From Ruminococcaceae bacterium UBA6842 (GTDB taxonomy: Bacteria; Bacillota; Clostridia; Oscillospirales; Acutalibacteraceae), in NCBI GenBank assembly GCA_002451855.1, contig DKDS01000054.1:1-8578 (forward strand): a DNA stretch of 8,578 bases, given 5' to 3'. Below the pieces are notes generated by a model, which saw only the letters and a program-made list of their open reading frames with translations, was not told the origin of the DNA and ran no database searches. Position numbers and translations under genes: made by a program. Numbering within the stretch: position 1 is the stretch's first letter; each line of letters begins with the position of its first letter. This document shows, piece by piece, positions 1-6,690 of the stretch.

Positions 1-47
1 GATAAAAAAAGTCAGATACGCCTAAAGCGTATCTGACTTTTTTTATC
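1..47. terminator. Bidirectional intrinsic terminator at the end of the iscS operon
   Basis: This is a perfect 21-bp inverted repeat (arms 1-21 and 27-47) around a five-base loop (22-26). The inner 11 bp of the stem are mixed sequence. The outer part is an A-run on one side and a T-run on the other, so either strand gives a stem followed by a run of seven U. It ends the leftward operon, and the TAA of the last gene (45-43) lies inside the T-run arm. Because it is symmetrical it could also stop a rightward gene lying beyond the left edge, but no such gene can be seen here. Confidence 0.93.
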
Positions 48-1164
48 TTCCGAGAAGCGTATCAAACGTCTCTTTTATATAAGCCGAGGCTGAAATTCCG
101 TTTTTAGCGGGGACATAGAAAATACAATAAGCAAGCACCGCAAGAACCACCAAAAGTATTATAGCGGTTATCAGTATGCCGAGATTGCCGTAAAAAATCG
201 GACGGCGGCCGCCGTAATTATCAGTATCGGTTTTATAATCGGAATCCTCGTCCGAGCCGATTGTATAAAGATTGTTAAAATACTCCGCGTCGTTCTTTTT
301 TATCCTCTGAGGCTCCATATAGAGCTCAGTGCTGTCTTCCGAGTCCGAATAGCTTTCCTTTATGCTCTCGTTGTACGATTTATCGTCTTCCTCGTAAATC
401 ATACCGTCCGAAAGCTCTATCTCACCGTTATCGGCGGTCTGCTGTGAAAATGAATTCAACGGAACAGCAGCCTCCTCTTCCTCACCGGTGAAGAACTCCT
501 CAGCTTCTTCGGCAGCTTCATCCTGCACGGCGTCACTCTGCGGCGTCTCAATTTCATCGGCAGCTTCCTCTGACGAAGACGAAATATCAGTTTCTGCGGC
601 ATCGGGTAACACTTCAACCTCAGCCGGCGGTACTGCCGCAGGCGCTTCGATAATCGGCATTTCGGAAGCCTGTCTGCTCACGGAGTCGGCTTTTGATTTA
701 AGCTCTATCGCGCACAACTCCTCAATATACGGATGTATCAGCGTATTCATTATCGCCTTGCGTATCTGACGGTTTTCCGAGAGGAATATCATAGTCTGCG
801 GTCCGCTCTCAATAATACAGCCACCGAAAACACCGTCGCCCGTCACAAGCGGAGTGGCTCCGTTTATCACCTTAATTTGTCTGTCATCCGATATTCCGAA
901 CTGCTTATTATCAATATCCGCAAGGGGTTTTCCGATAGCATGAGACGCAATCTCGATTATGCCGTTACTGCCGAAAAGCTCGCCCGCTATTATTATGACG
1001 CGGCTCCTTGACACAGCGCGCGCCAGCTCATGCACAAAGGTTTTCTTATCAGAAGCCTTGTCTGTAAGCAATCGCATACGGCAGCAGCCGCAAAGATTAA
1101 ATTCCATCTCAAAGTCTGTATTTGTGCTGTAATATATAATATCAACCTTTAGATTCTGAAACAT
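43..1164 (-). CDS. Acidic single-pass membrane protein with a diverged CinA N-terminal (MoaB/Mog-like) domain
   Basis: This 373-residue protein has no assured function. Residues 1-150 resemble, by eye, the CinA N-terminal domain. SRVIIIAG (53-60) matches the strand before the family's GGLGPTxDD loop. EIASHAIGKPL (71-81) matches the following helix. NGATPLVTGDGVFGGCIIESG (101-121) through HPYIEEL matches the region ending in the family's LPGxPxE loop. GGLGPTxDD is replaced by GELFGSNG and LPGxPxE by FLSENRQ, so pyrophosphatase activity is unlikely. A CGCC cluster lies at 25-28. Residues 170-315 form a disordered, Glu/Asp/Ser-rich linker. RR (320-321) precedes one helix (about 328-351), and a 22-residue tail follows. 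There is no signal peptide, so the N-terminus is predicted inside. The start at 1164 has a strong ribosome site seven bases upstream. The reading frame extends upstream to 1341, but that part overlaps the sortase gene and is arginine-rich nonsense. It is the last gene of the operon, 22 bases after the sortase. Confidence 0.85.
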   Translation of the reverse strand: MFQNLKVDIIYYSTNTDFEMEFNLCGCCRMRLLTDKASDKKTFVHELARAVSRSRVIIIAGELFGSNGIIEIASHAIGKPLADIDNKQFGISDDRQIKVINGATPLVTGDGVFGGCIIESGPQTMIFLSENRQIRKAIMNTLIHPYIEELCAIELKSKADSVSRQASEMPIIEAPAAVPPAEVEVLPDAAETDISSSSEEAADEIETPQSDAVQDEAAEEAEEFFTGEEEEAAVPLNSFSQQTADNGEIELSDGMIYEEDDKSYNESIKESYSDSEDSTELYMEPQRIKKNDAEYFNNLYTIGSDEDSDYKTDTDNYGGRRPIFYGNLGILITAIILLVVLAVLAYCIFYVPAKNGISASAYIKETFDTLLGR

Positions 1165-1171
1165 AAAGAAA

Positions 1172-1180
1172 CCTTCCCCT
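1172..1180 (-). promoter_or_regulatory. Ribosome binding site that fixes the start of the last operon gene
   Basis: Read on the minus strand this is AGGGGAAGG, ending seven bases before the ATG at 1164. It lies in the 22-base gap after the sortase stop codon. This is why the start was placed at 1164 rather than at the upstream ATG at 1341, which is inside the sortase gene and has no comparable site. Confidence 0.8.
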
Positions 1181-1186
1181 TCATTT

Positions 1187-2122
1187 TTAATCGTACGGAT
1201 ATTCAAGCCCGCGCTCGTCATACCAACGCTTCGGATACCTCGGCGAGGCATTGGTGGACGCCTTTGATGTATCAACCGTCTCATTCTCGCCGTTGCGTGT
1301 TTCCCTTGCCATAACAACAAATCTTGCGTTATCAAAATCATAATCGCAGGTTATAAGAGTTATGATATTATCACCGTAGGAAACATCAACATCGGTGTTA
1401 ATGATACTTCTTTCCGCCGCCTCCGAATACCAGCTGTCAAAATCCTCCTCATCGGAAAACTTGTTGCGGTAAATATTATAAACATAACCGTTATCGTCAG
1501 CCTTTGAAGCGTTAAGAACAAAAGCGGCATATATTTTGTAGGTGCTTTCGCCGTAAATCGTGGAAAAACGAACAATCGGATTTTGTTTATAAAAGCTCAG
1601 TGATTTGTATTTCGTAAGATTTGCAAACATAGAGCCGTTTTTCATATGATGACCGTATATAACAAGGTTTTTATCCCGTTTTTGTGCTGTCAGTGTATTT
1701 GAACAATCCAAAAACAGAGCGCCGTATGTGCTTTTCTGTTTATCTTGGTTGTGAGTAAGATAAAATTCATTATCGGAGCTTTGAAAAAAAGGATTATCTA
1801 TTTTAGTCCCCGGAACGGTTATCCAACCCTTGAAATCGCTGTTGCTTTCGGTCATTATCTCGAACGCCGATTCGGTATCGCTTTCGGTTGAAACCGCGTC
1901 GTACCAAGCTGTACGGCTTTTTTCAATAATACTCTCCTGCTTTTTTCCGTAAAGAAAATAATTGGTTAAATAGCCTGCCGAAACAATCAGCACCGCAAGT
2001 GACAGCAAGAAAAATATCTTAACAATAATTTGCTTGAAATTATCCCGTTTATTCGGAATATACGAAAGGTATAGCTTATAAAAGAAGTCAGCGGCGGCTC
2101 CGCTTTCCTTTGCGTGCTTCAT
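1187..2122 (-). CDS. srtB: Class B sortase (membrane transpeptidase)
   Basis: This 311-residue cysteine transpeptidase should cleave a sorting signal on secreted proteins and join them to peptidoglycan or to one another, acting on the outer face of the membrane. About 30 cytoplasmic residues precede one hydrophobic helix (about 31-57), giving N-in/C-out topology. The catalytic core shows all three expected residues: His158 in VIYGHHM, Cys259 in TLITCDY and Arg267 in NARFVV. The stretch GSMFANLTKYKSLSFY after the histidine is typical of class B. After the core ends near residue 273 there is a tail of about 38 residues rich in Asn/Thr/Ser that ends in aromatic and charged residues. Its ATG overlaps the preceding gene's stop as TAATG, with AAGGAAG just upstream, so translation is probably coupled. 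No protein in the window has a recognisable class B sorting signal (NPxTG-like motif, helix, basic tail), so the substrate is unknown. The family call is firm; the symbol is generic. Confidence 0.93.
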   Translation of the reverse strand: MKHAKESGAAADFFYKLYLSYIPNKRDNFKQIIVKIFFLLSLAVLIVSAGYLTNYFLYGKKQESIIEKSRTAWYDAVSTESDTESAFEIMTESNSDFKGWITVPGTKIDNPFFQSSDNEFYLTHNQDKQKSTYGALFLDCSNTLTAQKRDKNLVIYGHHMKNGSMFANLTKYKSLSFYKQNPIVRFSTIYGESTYKIYAAFVLNASKADDNGYVYNIYRNKFSDEEDFDSWYSEAAERSIINTDVDVSYGDNIITLITCDYDFDNARFVVMARETRNGENETVDTSKASTNASPRYPKRWYDERGLEYPYD

Positions 2123-2613
2123 TATTTTACTTCCTTAACAGTATTAATTAGTAGCTCTAAGGCATTTTTAACAGCTTCACTGCGGACATAGTCCCTGTTT
2201 ACGGGGTCTATATCAAGCTTTTTTACCGCCGTGCCGCCTTTGTCCGACACTGCTATATAAACAAGTCCGGGATTGTGTCCCTCAGAGCCGTCGGGTCCCG
2301 CAACCCCCGTTACCGAAACGCCGAAATCGGCGCTTGCCTTTTTTCTGACGCCCTCAGCCATTTCCCTCGCGGCAGCCTCGCTTACCGCACCGAATGTGTC
2401 AAGCGTTGTCTTGCTCACCCCGAGCACCTCATTTTTAATACGGCAGGAATAAGAGGTTACCCCCAACTCATAAACAGAGGAAACACCGGGAACGGCGGTA
2501 AGGTAAGCCGAAAGCAGACCGCCCGTACAGGACTCCGCCGCCGACACGGTAAGCTTTTTGTCGTTAAGAATTCTTACCGCCTCTGCCGCGGTTTCATAAA
2601 TCAGATTATTCAT
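2122..2613 (-). CDS. pncC: CinA C-terminal domain protein / nicotinamide-nucleotide amidohydrolase
   Basis: This 163-residue protein is a stand-alone COG1546 (CinA C-terminal) domain, close in length to E. coli PncC. The family deamidates nicotinamide mononucleotide to nicotinic acid mononucleotide in the cytoplasm, recycling the NMN released by NAD-dependent DNA ligase. Visible hallmarks are AESCTGG (26-32), GVTSYS (51-56) followed by the conserved lysine (60) and LGV, GAVSEAAAREMAEG (75-88), and TGVAGPDGS (102-110) followed by GLVYIAV. The domain looks complete and intact. The start has GGAG five bases upstream. It follows thiI by 17 bases and overlaps the sortase start by one base. In many Firmicutes this domain is fused behind a COG1058 N-terminal domain in a CinA of about 410 residues. 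Here that half is absent from the gene, but a degenerate version seems to lie two genes downstream. The molecular role is assigned from the family. Confidence 0.93.
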   Translation of the reverse strand: MNNLIYETAAEAVRILNDKKLTVSAAESCTGGLLSAYLTAVPGVSSVYELGVTSYSCRIKNEVLGVSKTTLDTFGAVSEAAAREMAEGVRKKASADFGVSVTGVAGPDGSEGHNPGLVYIAVSDKGGTAVKKLDIDPVNRDYVRSEAVKNALELLINTVKEVK

Positions 2614-2630
2614 AGCAGCTCCGATTAAAA

Positions 2631-3800
2631 CTATTCAACATACGAATAAGCGGTCTCGTTTACCGCCTTTTCAACAAGTCCCTCAACATCAAGGTTCTTT
2701 TCCGCTTCCTCGCACGCGGAAAGTGTGGGTCTTGTTTTCGGGTGCTTCGGCGTAAATACGGTACAGCAGTCCTCATAAGGCAGTATCGAGGTTTCAAATG
2801 TATCTATTTTGCGTGAGACCGCAACTATATCCTCCTTGTCCGAGCCTATAAGCGGACGGAGAACGGGCATATTGACCACGCTGTCTGTCGTTACCAGCGC
2901 AGGAAGCGTCTGGCTTGCCACTTGGCCGAGACTCTCCCCCGTGATAAGCGCAAGACTGCCCCACTTTCTTGCTATACACTCCGATATTCTCATCATCATA
3001 CGGCGCATTATAAGAGTAAAAAATTCTTCGGGGCAGTTTTTGCCTATTTCGTCCTGAATTTCGGTAAAGGGTACTATTGCAAGATCTATTGCTCCGCTGT
3101 ATTCGGCGACCTTTTTAAGAAGTGTTCTGACCTTCAGCTCAGCCCTTGGACTGGTATACGGAGGGCTTGCAAAATGTATCGCGTTCAGTCTCAGTCCTCT
3201 TTTCGCCATTGTCCAAGCCGCGACCGGACTGTCTATACCGCCGGAAATTAAGATTGAGGCGGTACCTGCCGTTCCTACGGGAAGTCCGCCCGCACCCTTT
3301 ATCTGCTCACAGTGAATATATGCCGCAAAATCACGGATCTCAACGAAAACTATACGGTCGGGATTATGCACATCCACCCTTAAATGCGGAAATGCCCTGA
3401 GCAGCGCCCCGCCTACCTCACGGCTGATTTCAGGCGATGTAAGAGGAAAGCTTTTATCCGCCCTTTTGGACTCAACCTTAAAGGTTTTGATATTTTGCAT
3501 TACTGTTTTAAGATATTCGGGAGCCGACGAAAGTATGTCCTCAATATTTTTTTCGCATACGCACGCACGGCTGAAACGGGCAATACCGAAGACCTTACTG
3601 ACAACAGACAGCGCCGCTTCAAAGTCATAGTCCTCCGATACGGGCTCTATATAAATAGCGGATTGAAGATTTCTGATTTTAATTTCGCCCAAGGCTTTCA
3701 GTCTGCGCTTCATATTTTTAATCAAAGCGTCCTCGAAATTTCGGCGGTTAAGCCCCTTAAGAGCCAGTTCTCCGTTTTTTATAAGGATAATTTCTTTCAT
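2631..3800 (-). CDS. thiI: tRNA 4-thiouridine synthetase ThiI, without rhodanese domain
   Basis: This 389-residue enzyme adenylates uridine 8 of tRNA with ATP and replaces the oxygen with sulfur to give s4U. In some organisms it also supplies sulfur for the thiamine thiazole. The N-terminal ferredoxin-like part begins with the family-type NGELALKGLNRRNFE. A THUMP domain follows (roughly 60-165). The PP-loop ATP-binding motif SGGIDSP is at 186-192, and TGESLGQVASQT is at 287-298. PYEDCCTVF carries Cys345/Cys346, one of which should correspond to the PP-loop-domain catalytic cysteine (Cys344 in E. coli). The protein ends about 45 residues later, so the C-terminal rhodanese domain of the E. coli enzyme (about 480 residues) is missing, as in Bacillus. 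Sulfur would then come directly from the partner desulfurase encoded two bases upstream. Its ribosome site (AAAGG) lies in the last codons of iscS, suggesting coupled translation. Some archaeal and bacterial ThiI proteins serve only s4U, and the sequence cannot settle a thiamine role. Confidence 0.96.
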   Translation of the reverse strand: MKEIILIKNGELALKGLNRRNFEDALIKNMKRRLKALGEIKIRNLQSAIYIEPVSEDYDFEAALSVVSKVFGIARFSRACVCEKNIEDILSSAPEYLKTVMQNIKTFKVESKRADKSFPLTSPEISREVGGALLRAFPHLRVDVHNPDRIVFVEIRDFAAYIHCEQIKGAGGLPVGTAGTASILISGGIDSPVAAWTMAKRGLRLNAIHFASPPYTSPRAELKVRTLLKKVAEYSGAIDLAIVPFTEIQDEIGKNCPEEFFTLIMRRMMMRISECIARKWGSLALITGESLGQVASQTLPALVTTDSVVNMPVLRPLIGSDKEDIVAVSRKIDTFETSILPYEDCCTVFTPKHPKTRPTLSACEEAEKNLDVEGLVEKAVNETAYSYVE

Positions 3801-3802
3801 AT

Positions 3803-4936
3803 TTATGCCTTTCTCAGTTGCTTTACCGCCTCGTCAAGCGCGCCGCAAAGCGACTGTATATCTTCTCTTGTATTGTATCTGCTGAAGCTTATTCTGAGCG
3901 CGCCGTCAACCCGTTTGCGGTCAAGACCCATTTCATTCAAAACATAGCTGCCGTGACCCTTTGCGCAAGCGCTGCCGCTTGAAACAAATATATTGCGGCT
4001 CTCTAAAAAATGGAGCAGTGTTTCCGAACGGTATCCGGGCAGTGAAATATTGAGTATATACGGCAAGCAGTCGTCAGCGGAATTTATAACGGCATAATCT
4101 CTTTTTAAAAGCTCGTCCTTTGCAAAGCCGAAAAGCTCTTTCTGCACTTCAAGCTGTTTATTTATATTAGGTAACGCCTTTACCGCACCCTCAAGCCCCA
4201 TTATAAGCGGCATAGGCTCGGTACCCGAACGCAGACCGCTCTCCTGCCCTCCGCCTGTGATAAACGGATCTATATGAACTCCCTTTTTGCAGTACAAAAA
4301 GCCTATTCCCTTAGGGCCGTGTATTTTATGACCGCTGGCTGACATCAAATCGCAGCCGAGCCGTTTTATATTTATCGGCAGCTTGCCGTACGCCTGAACG
4401 GCGTCGCAATGAAAAATCGCGTTAGGCGCTATGGTTTTAGTAAGCCTTACCGCTTCCTCTATCGGTTGGATTGCGCCTGTTTCATTGTTAACAAGCATCA
4501 TACTTACAAGCACGGTATTGCCTGTAAGAGCGTTTTCAAGCGCAGACGGAGCTATTTTACCGTCGTTCTGAGGCTTTAGCCTTACAACCTCAAGTCCCTC
4601 GTCCTCAAGCCTTTTAACCGTCTCAAGCACAGAGGGGTGCTCAATAGCGGTGGTAATTACCCTGCCGCCCCTTTTTTTAGCCTTAAGCGCCGAAAGAATT
4701 GCGGTATTGTTAGCCTCTGTTCCGCTCCCCGTAAAAATAATTTCATCGGCTCTGGCACCGATAGAATCAGCGACGGTTTCACGGGCGGAATTTAAAGCAA
4801 TCTCCGCCTCCATACCGAGCCTGTGAAGCGAGGACGGGTTGCCCCAATTTTCGCTTAAGCATTTATTTATACACTCCAAAGCTTCACTGCACGGCTTTGT
4901 TGTGGAGCTGTTATCAAGGTAAATAATATCCGCCAT
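3803..4936 (-). CDS. iscS: Cysteine desulfurase, IscS/NifS class, probable sulfur donor to ThiI
   Basis: This 377-residue PLP enzyme converts cysteine to alanine and holds the sulfur as a persulfide. It begins with the family N-terminus IIYLDNSSTTKP. Further hallmarks are GSGTEANN (70-77), the stacking histidine in AIEHPS (His100), CDAVQAYGK (177-185), the PLP lysine in SASGHKIHGPKG (Lys204), RSGTEP (236-241) and the catalytic cysteine in SSGSACAKG (Cys324). The length fits class I desulfurases. The frame is open up to an ATG at 4984, but the added 16 residues are not family-like and that ATG lies upstream of the predicted transcription start, so the ATG at 4936 was chosen. Its ribosome site is weak (AGGA 14 bases upstream), and an ATG at 4951 cannot be excluded. 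It is the first gene of the operon, directly followed by thiI. No IscU/SufU scaffold or IscR lies nearby, so a dedicated tRNA-thiolation role, like B. subtilis NifZ with ThiI, is more likely than general Fe-S assembly. The symbol is generic; nifS/nifZ would also fit. Confidence 0.93.
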   Translation of the reverse strand: MADIIYLDNSSTTKPCSEALECINKCLSENWGNPSSLHRLGMEAEIALNSARETVADSIGARADEIIFTGSGTEANNTAILSALKAKKRGGRVITTAIEHPSVLETVKRLEDEGLEVVRLKPQNDGKIAPSALENALTGNTVLVSMMLVNNETGAIQPIEEAVRLTKTIAPNAIFHCDAVQAYGKLPINIKRLGCDLMSASGHKIHGPKGIGFLYCKKGVHIDPFITGGGQESGLRSGTEPMPLIMGLEGAVKALPNINKQLEVQKELFGFAKDELLKRDYAVINSADDCLPYILNISLPGYRSETLLHFLESRNIFVSSGSACAKGHGSYVLNEMGLDRKRVDGALRISFSRYNTREDIQSLCGALDEAVKQLRKA

Positions 4937-4972
4937 ATAGCTGCTGCACATCCTAAATACTATATATTGTAC

Positions 4973-5001
4973 ATTATACAACATTTTTGTCGAATTAACA
5001 A
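4973..5001 (-). promoter_or_regulatory. Predicted sigma-A promoter of the iscS-thiI-pncC-srtB operon
   Basis: Read leftward, a consensus -10 TATAAT (4978-4973) lies 17 bases after TTGTTA (5001-4996), a four-of-six match to the -35 consensus. Transcription would begin near 4966, leaving a leader of about 30 bases before the ATG at 4936. The -10 element sits inside a short inverted repeat, TTGTA-N5-TACAA (4967-4981), which could be an operator or a chance AT-rich palindrome. Confidence 0.6.
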
Positions 5002-5040
5002 TAGCTGTCGCACTATTTTTTTATTACATATAGGAAAAAC

Positions 5041-5069
5041 TTGATAACAGATACATTTTATGATAATAT
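5041..5069 (+). promoter_or_regulatory. Possible promoter of prfC
   Basis: TTGATA (5041-5046) resembles a -35 element. The AT-rich stretch downstream offers several partial -10 matches: GATAAT at 5062-5067 with 15-base spacing, or TAATAT at 5064-5069 with 17-base spacing. The leader before the GTG start would be only about 20 bases. The position in the divergent spacer fits a promoter, but which hexamer is used cannot be decided. Confidence 0.4.
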
Positions 5070-5080
5070 TATACGGTTGA

Positions 5081-5086
5081 GAGGAG
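5081..5086 (+). promoter_or_regulatory. Ribosome binding site for the GTG start of prfC
   Basis: GAGGAG lies seven bases before GTG at 5094. No in-frame ATG lies near the start of the conserved RF3 N-terminus, so this site decides that translation begins at GTG. Confidence 0.8.
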
Positions 5087-5093
5087 AATTCAA

Positions 5094-6686
5094 GTGACCG
5101 ATTTAGAAAGAGAGATAAGCAGACGGCGCACCTTTGCGATAATTTCACATCCGGACGCCGGTAAAACTACCCTTACGGAAAAATTTCTTCTTTACGGCGG
5201 AGCGATAAAGACCGCAGGCTCGGTTAAAGGCAAAGCCACCGCAAAGCACGCCGTATCCGATTGGATGGAGCTTGAAAAGCAAAGGGGTATTTCCATAACC
5301 TCTTCCGTAATGCAATTTGAATACGAGGGCTACTGCATAAATATACTTGACACTCCGGGACATCAGGACTTCTCGGAGGACACCTACCGCACGCTTATGG
5401 CAGCGGACAGCGCGGTAATGGTAATAGACGCCGCAAAGGGTATCGAGGCTCAGACAAGAAAGCTGTTTAAGGTATGCGCTATGCGACACATTCCAATCTT
5501 CACATTTATCAACAAGCTTGACCGTGAAGCCCGTGACCCGTTTGAGCTTTTAGACGAGCTTGAAAAGGAATTCGGTATCGGCACTTATCCCGTAAACTGG
5601 CCTATCGGCTGCGGTGTCAGCTTTAAGGGCGTTTTCGACAGAGACAAGCGTGAAATACTCGCGTTCAACGAATTCCACAGAGGTCAGGATAAGCTTAAAG
5701 CCACCCCGTGCGATATAACGGATACCGAAAAGCTTGACGAGCTTATAGGCGAATATCAAAGGGCTGAGCTTGTTGACCAAATAGAGCTGCTTGACGGCGC
5801 AAGCTATGAGTTCGACATCGAAAAGGTAAGAAAGGGCGAGCTTACCCCTGTTTTTTTCGGCTCTGCGCTTACAAACTTCGGTATTGAGCCTTTCCTTGAA
5901 AACTTCCTTAAAATGACTACTCCTCCGCTCCCCCGTATTTCGGAGGGTGAGGAAATAAGCCCCTTTGACGAGCATTTTTCTGCATTTGCCTTTAAAATAC
6001 AGGCAAATATGAACAAGAACCACCGCGACAGAATAACCTTTTTCCGCATTTGCTCGGGCAAATTTGAAAGAGGCGCCGACTACTACCATGTTCAGGCAGG
6101 TAAAACCGTCCGTCTCTCACAGCCGCAGCAAATGATGGCAGAGGAGCGGCAGATAATAAACGAGGCTTATGCCGGCGATATAATCGGCGTTTTCGACCCC
6201 GGCATATACTCAATAGGAGATACCGTATGCTCCCCTCAAAAGCATGTAAAATATGAAGGTATACCGACATTCGCACCCGAGCATTTTGCGATGATAGAGC
6301 AAAAGGACAGCCTTAAGCGAAAGCAGTTTGTTAAAGGCGTTGAACAGATAGCGCAGGAGGGCGCAATACAGATATTCCGAGAGCCGAATTCCGGTATGGA
6401 ACGGGTTATCGTAGGTGTTGTCGGTGTCTTACAGCTTGAGGTCCTTGAATACCGTTTAAAAAACGAGTATTCGGTTGATGTAATACGAAACGATTTGCCG
6501 TATCAGTATATCCGTTGGGTGAAAAACCGTGATATTGATATTAAAAATCTGAATTTAACCTCCGACACCAAATGGGTGCAGGATTTCAAGGACAATAACA
6601 TTTTGATTTTCACAAGCGAATGGAATATTAACTGGGCGCTCGATAAAAACGAGGGTCTTGTGCTTGAGGATTTCAGCAAGGAATAA
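5094..6686 (+). CDS. prfC: Peptide chain release factor 3 (RF3)
   Basis: This 530-residue GTPase (529 in E. coli) removes RF1/RF2 from the ribosome after peptide release. The translational GTPase motifs are complete: the P-loop HPDAGKTT (19-26), the switch-I region RGISITS (64-70), DTPGHQDFSEDT (86-97), NKLD (140-143) with a following RE, and FGSALTNFGI (255-264). SVMQFEY just after switch I and the PLPRI linker before the second domain are typical of RF3 rather than EF-G. Domains II and III fill about 285-530, including GVVGVLQLEVLEYRLKNEY. The gene starts with GTG preceded by a strong GAGGAG. It is divergent from iscS, is the only rightward gene here, and is followed four bases after its stop codon by a hairpin terminator, so it is probably monocistronic. 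Nothing is truncated or unusual in the protein. Confidence 0.97.
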   Translation: MTDLEREISRRRTFAIISHPDAGKTTLTEKFLLYGGAIKTAGSVKGKATAKHAVSDWMELEKQRGISITSSVMQFEYEGYCINILDTPGHQDFSEDTYRTLMAADSAVMVIDAAKGIEAQTRKLFKVCAMRHIPIFTFINKLDREARDPFELLDELEKEFGIGTYPVNWPIGCGVSFKGVFDRDKREILAFNEFHRGQDKLKATPCDITDTEKLDELIGEYQRAELVDQIELLDGASYEFDIEKVRKGELTPVFFGSALTNFGIEPFLENFLKMTTPPLPRISEGEEISPFDEHFSAFAFKIQANMNKNHRDRITFFRICSGKFERGADYYHVQAGKTVRLSQPQQMMAEERQIINEAYAGDIIGVFDPGIYSIGDTVCSPQKHVKYEGIPTFAPEHFAMIEQKDSLKRKQFVKGVEQIAQEGAIQIFREPNSGMERVIVGVVGVLQLEVLEYRLKNEYSVDVIRNDLPYQYIRWVKNRDIDIKNLNLTSDTKWVQDFKDNNILIFTSEWNINWALDKNEGLVLEDFSKE

Positions 6687-6690
6687 GTAA

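Noticed and set aside
488..1011. Two plus-strand open frames opposite the acidic linker and CinA-like domain
   Set aside because: The Ser/Ala-rich translation is simply the reverse of the Glu/Asp/Ser/Ala-rich linker codons; there is no start signal.
43..1164. The membrane protein as a sortase substrate
   Set aside because: The C-terminal helix is not preceded by an LPxTG- or NPxTG-like motif, is not followed by a short basic tail, and there is no signal peptide.
1165..1341. Extension of the membrane-protein frame upstream to an ATG at 1341
   Set aside because: It lies wholly inside the sortase coding end apart from a few bases, reads as arginine-rich shadow sequence, and the ATG at 1164 has a strong ribosome site.
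3384..3947. 187-codon open frame on the plus strand
   Set aside because: It is antisense to thiI and the end of iscS, both with unmistakable family motifs; it has no ribosome site and no recognisable protein pattern.
4937..4984. N-terminal extension of the cysteine desulfurase to an ATG at 4984
   Set aside because: The extra residues are not found at the family N-terminus, and the start would lie upstream of the predicted transcription start near 4966.
4937..5093. Riboswitch or T-box leader in the divergent spacer
   Set aside because: Both predicted leaders are only about 20-30 bases and no stem-terminator structure was found.
5550..6089. 179-codon open frame on the minus strand
   Set aside because: It is a shadow antisense to prfC, with composition expected from the reverse of a coding frame.
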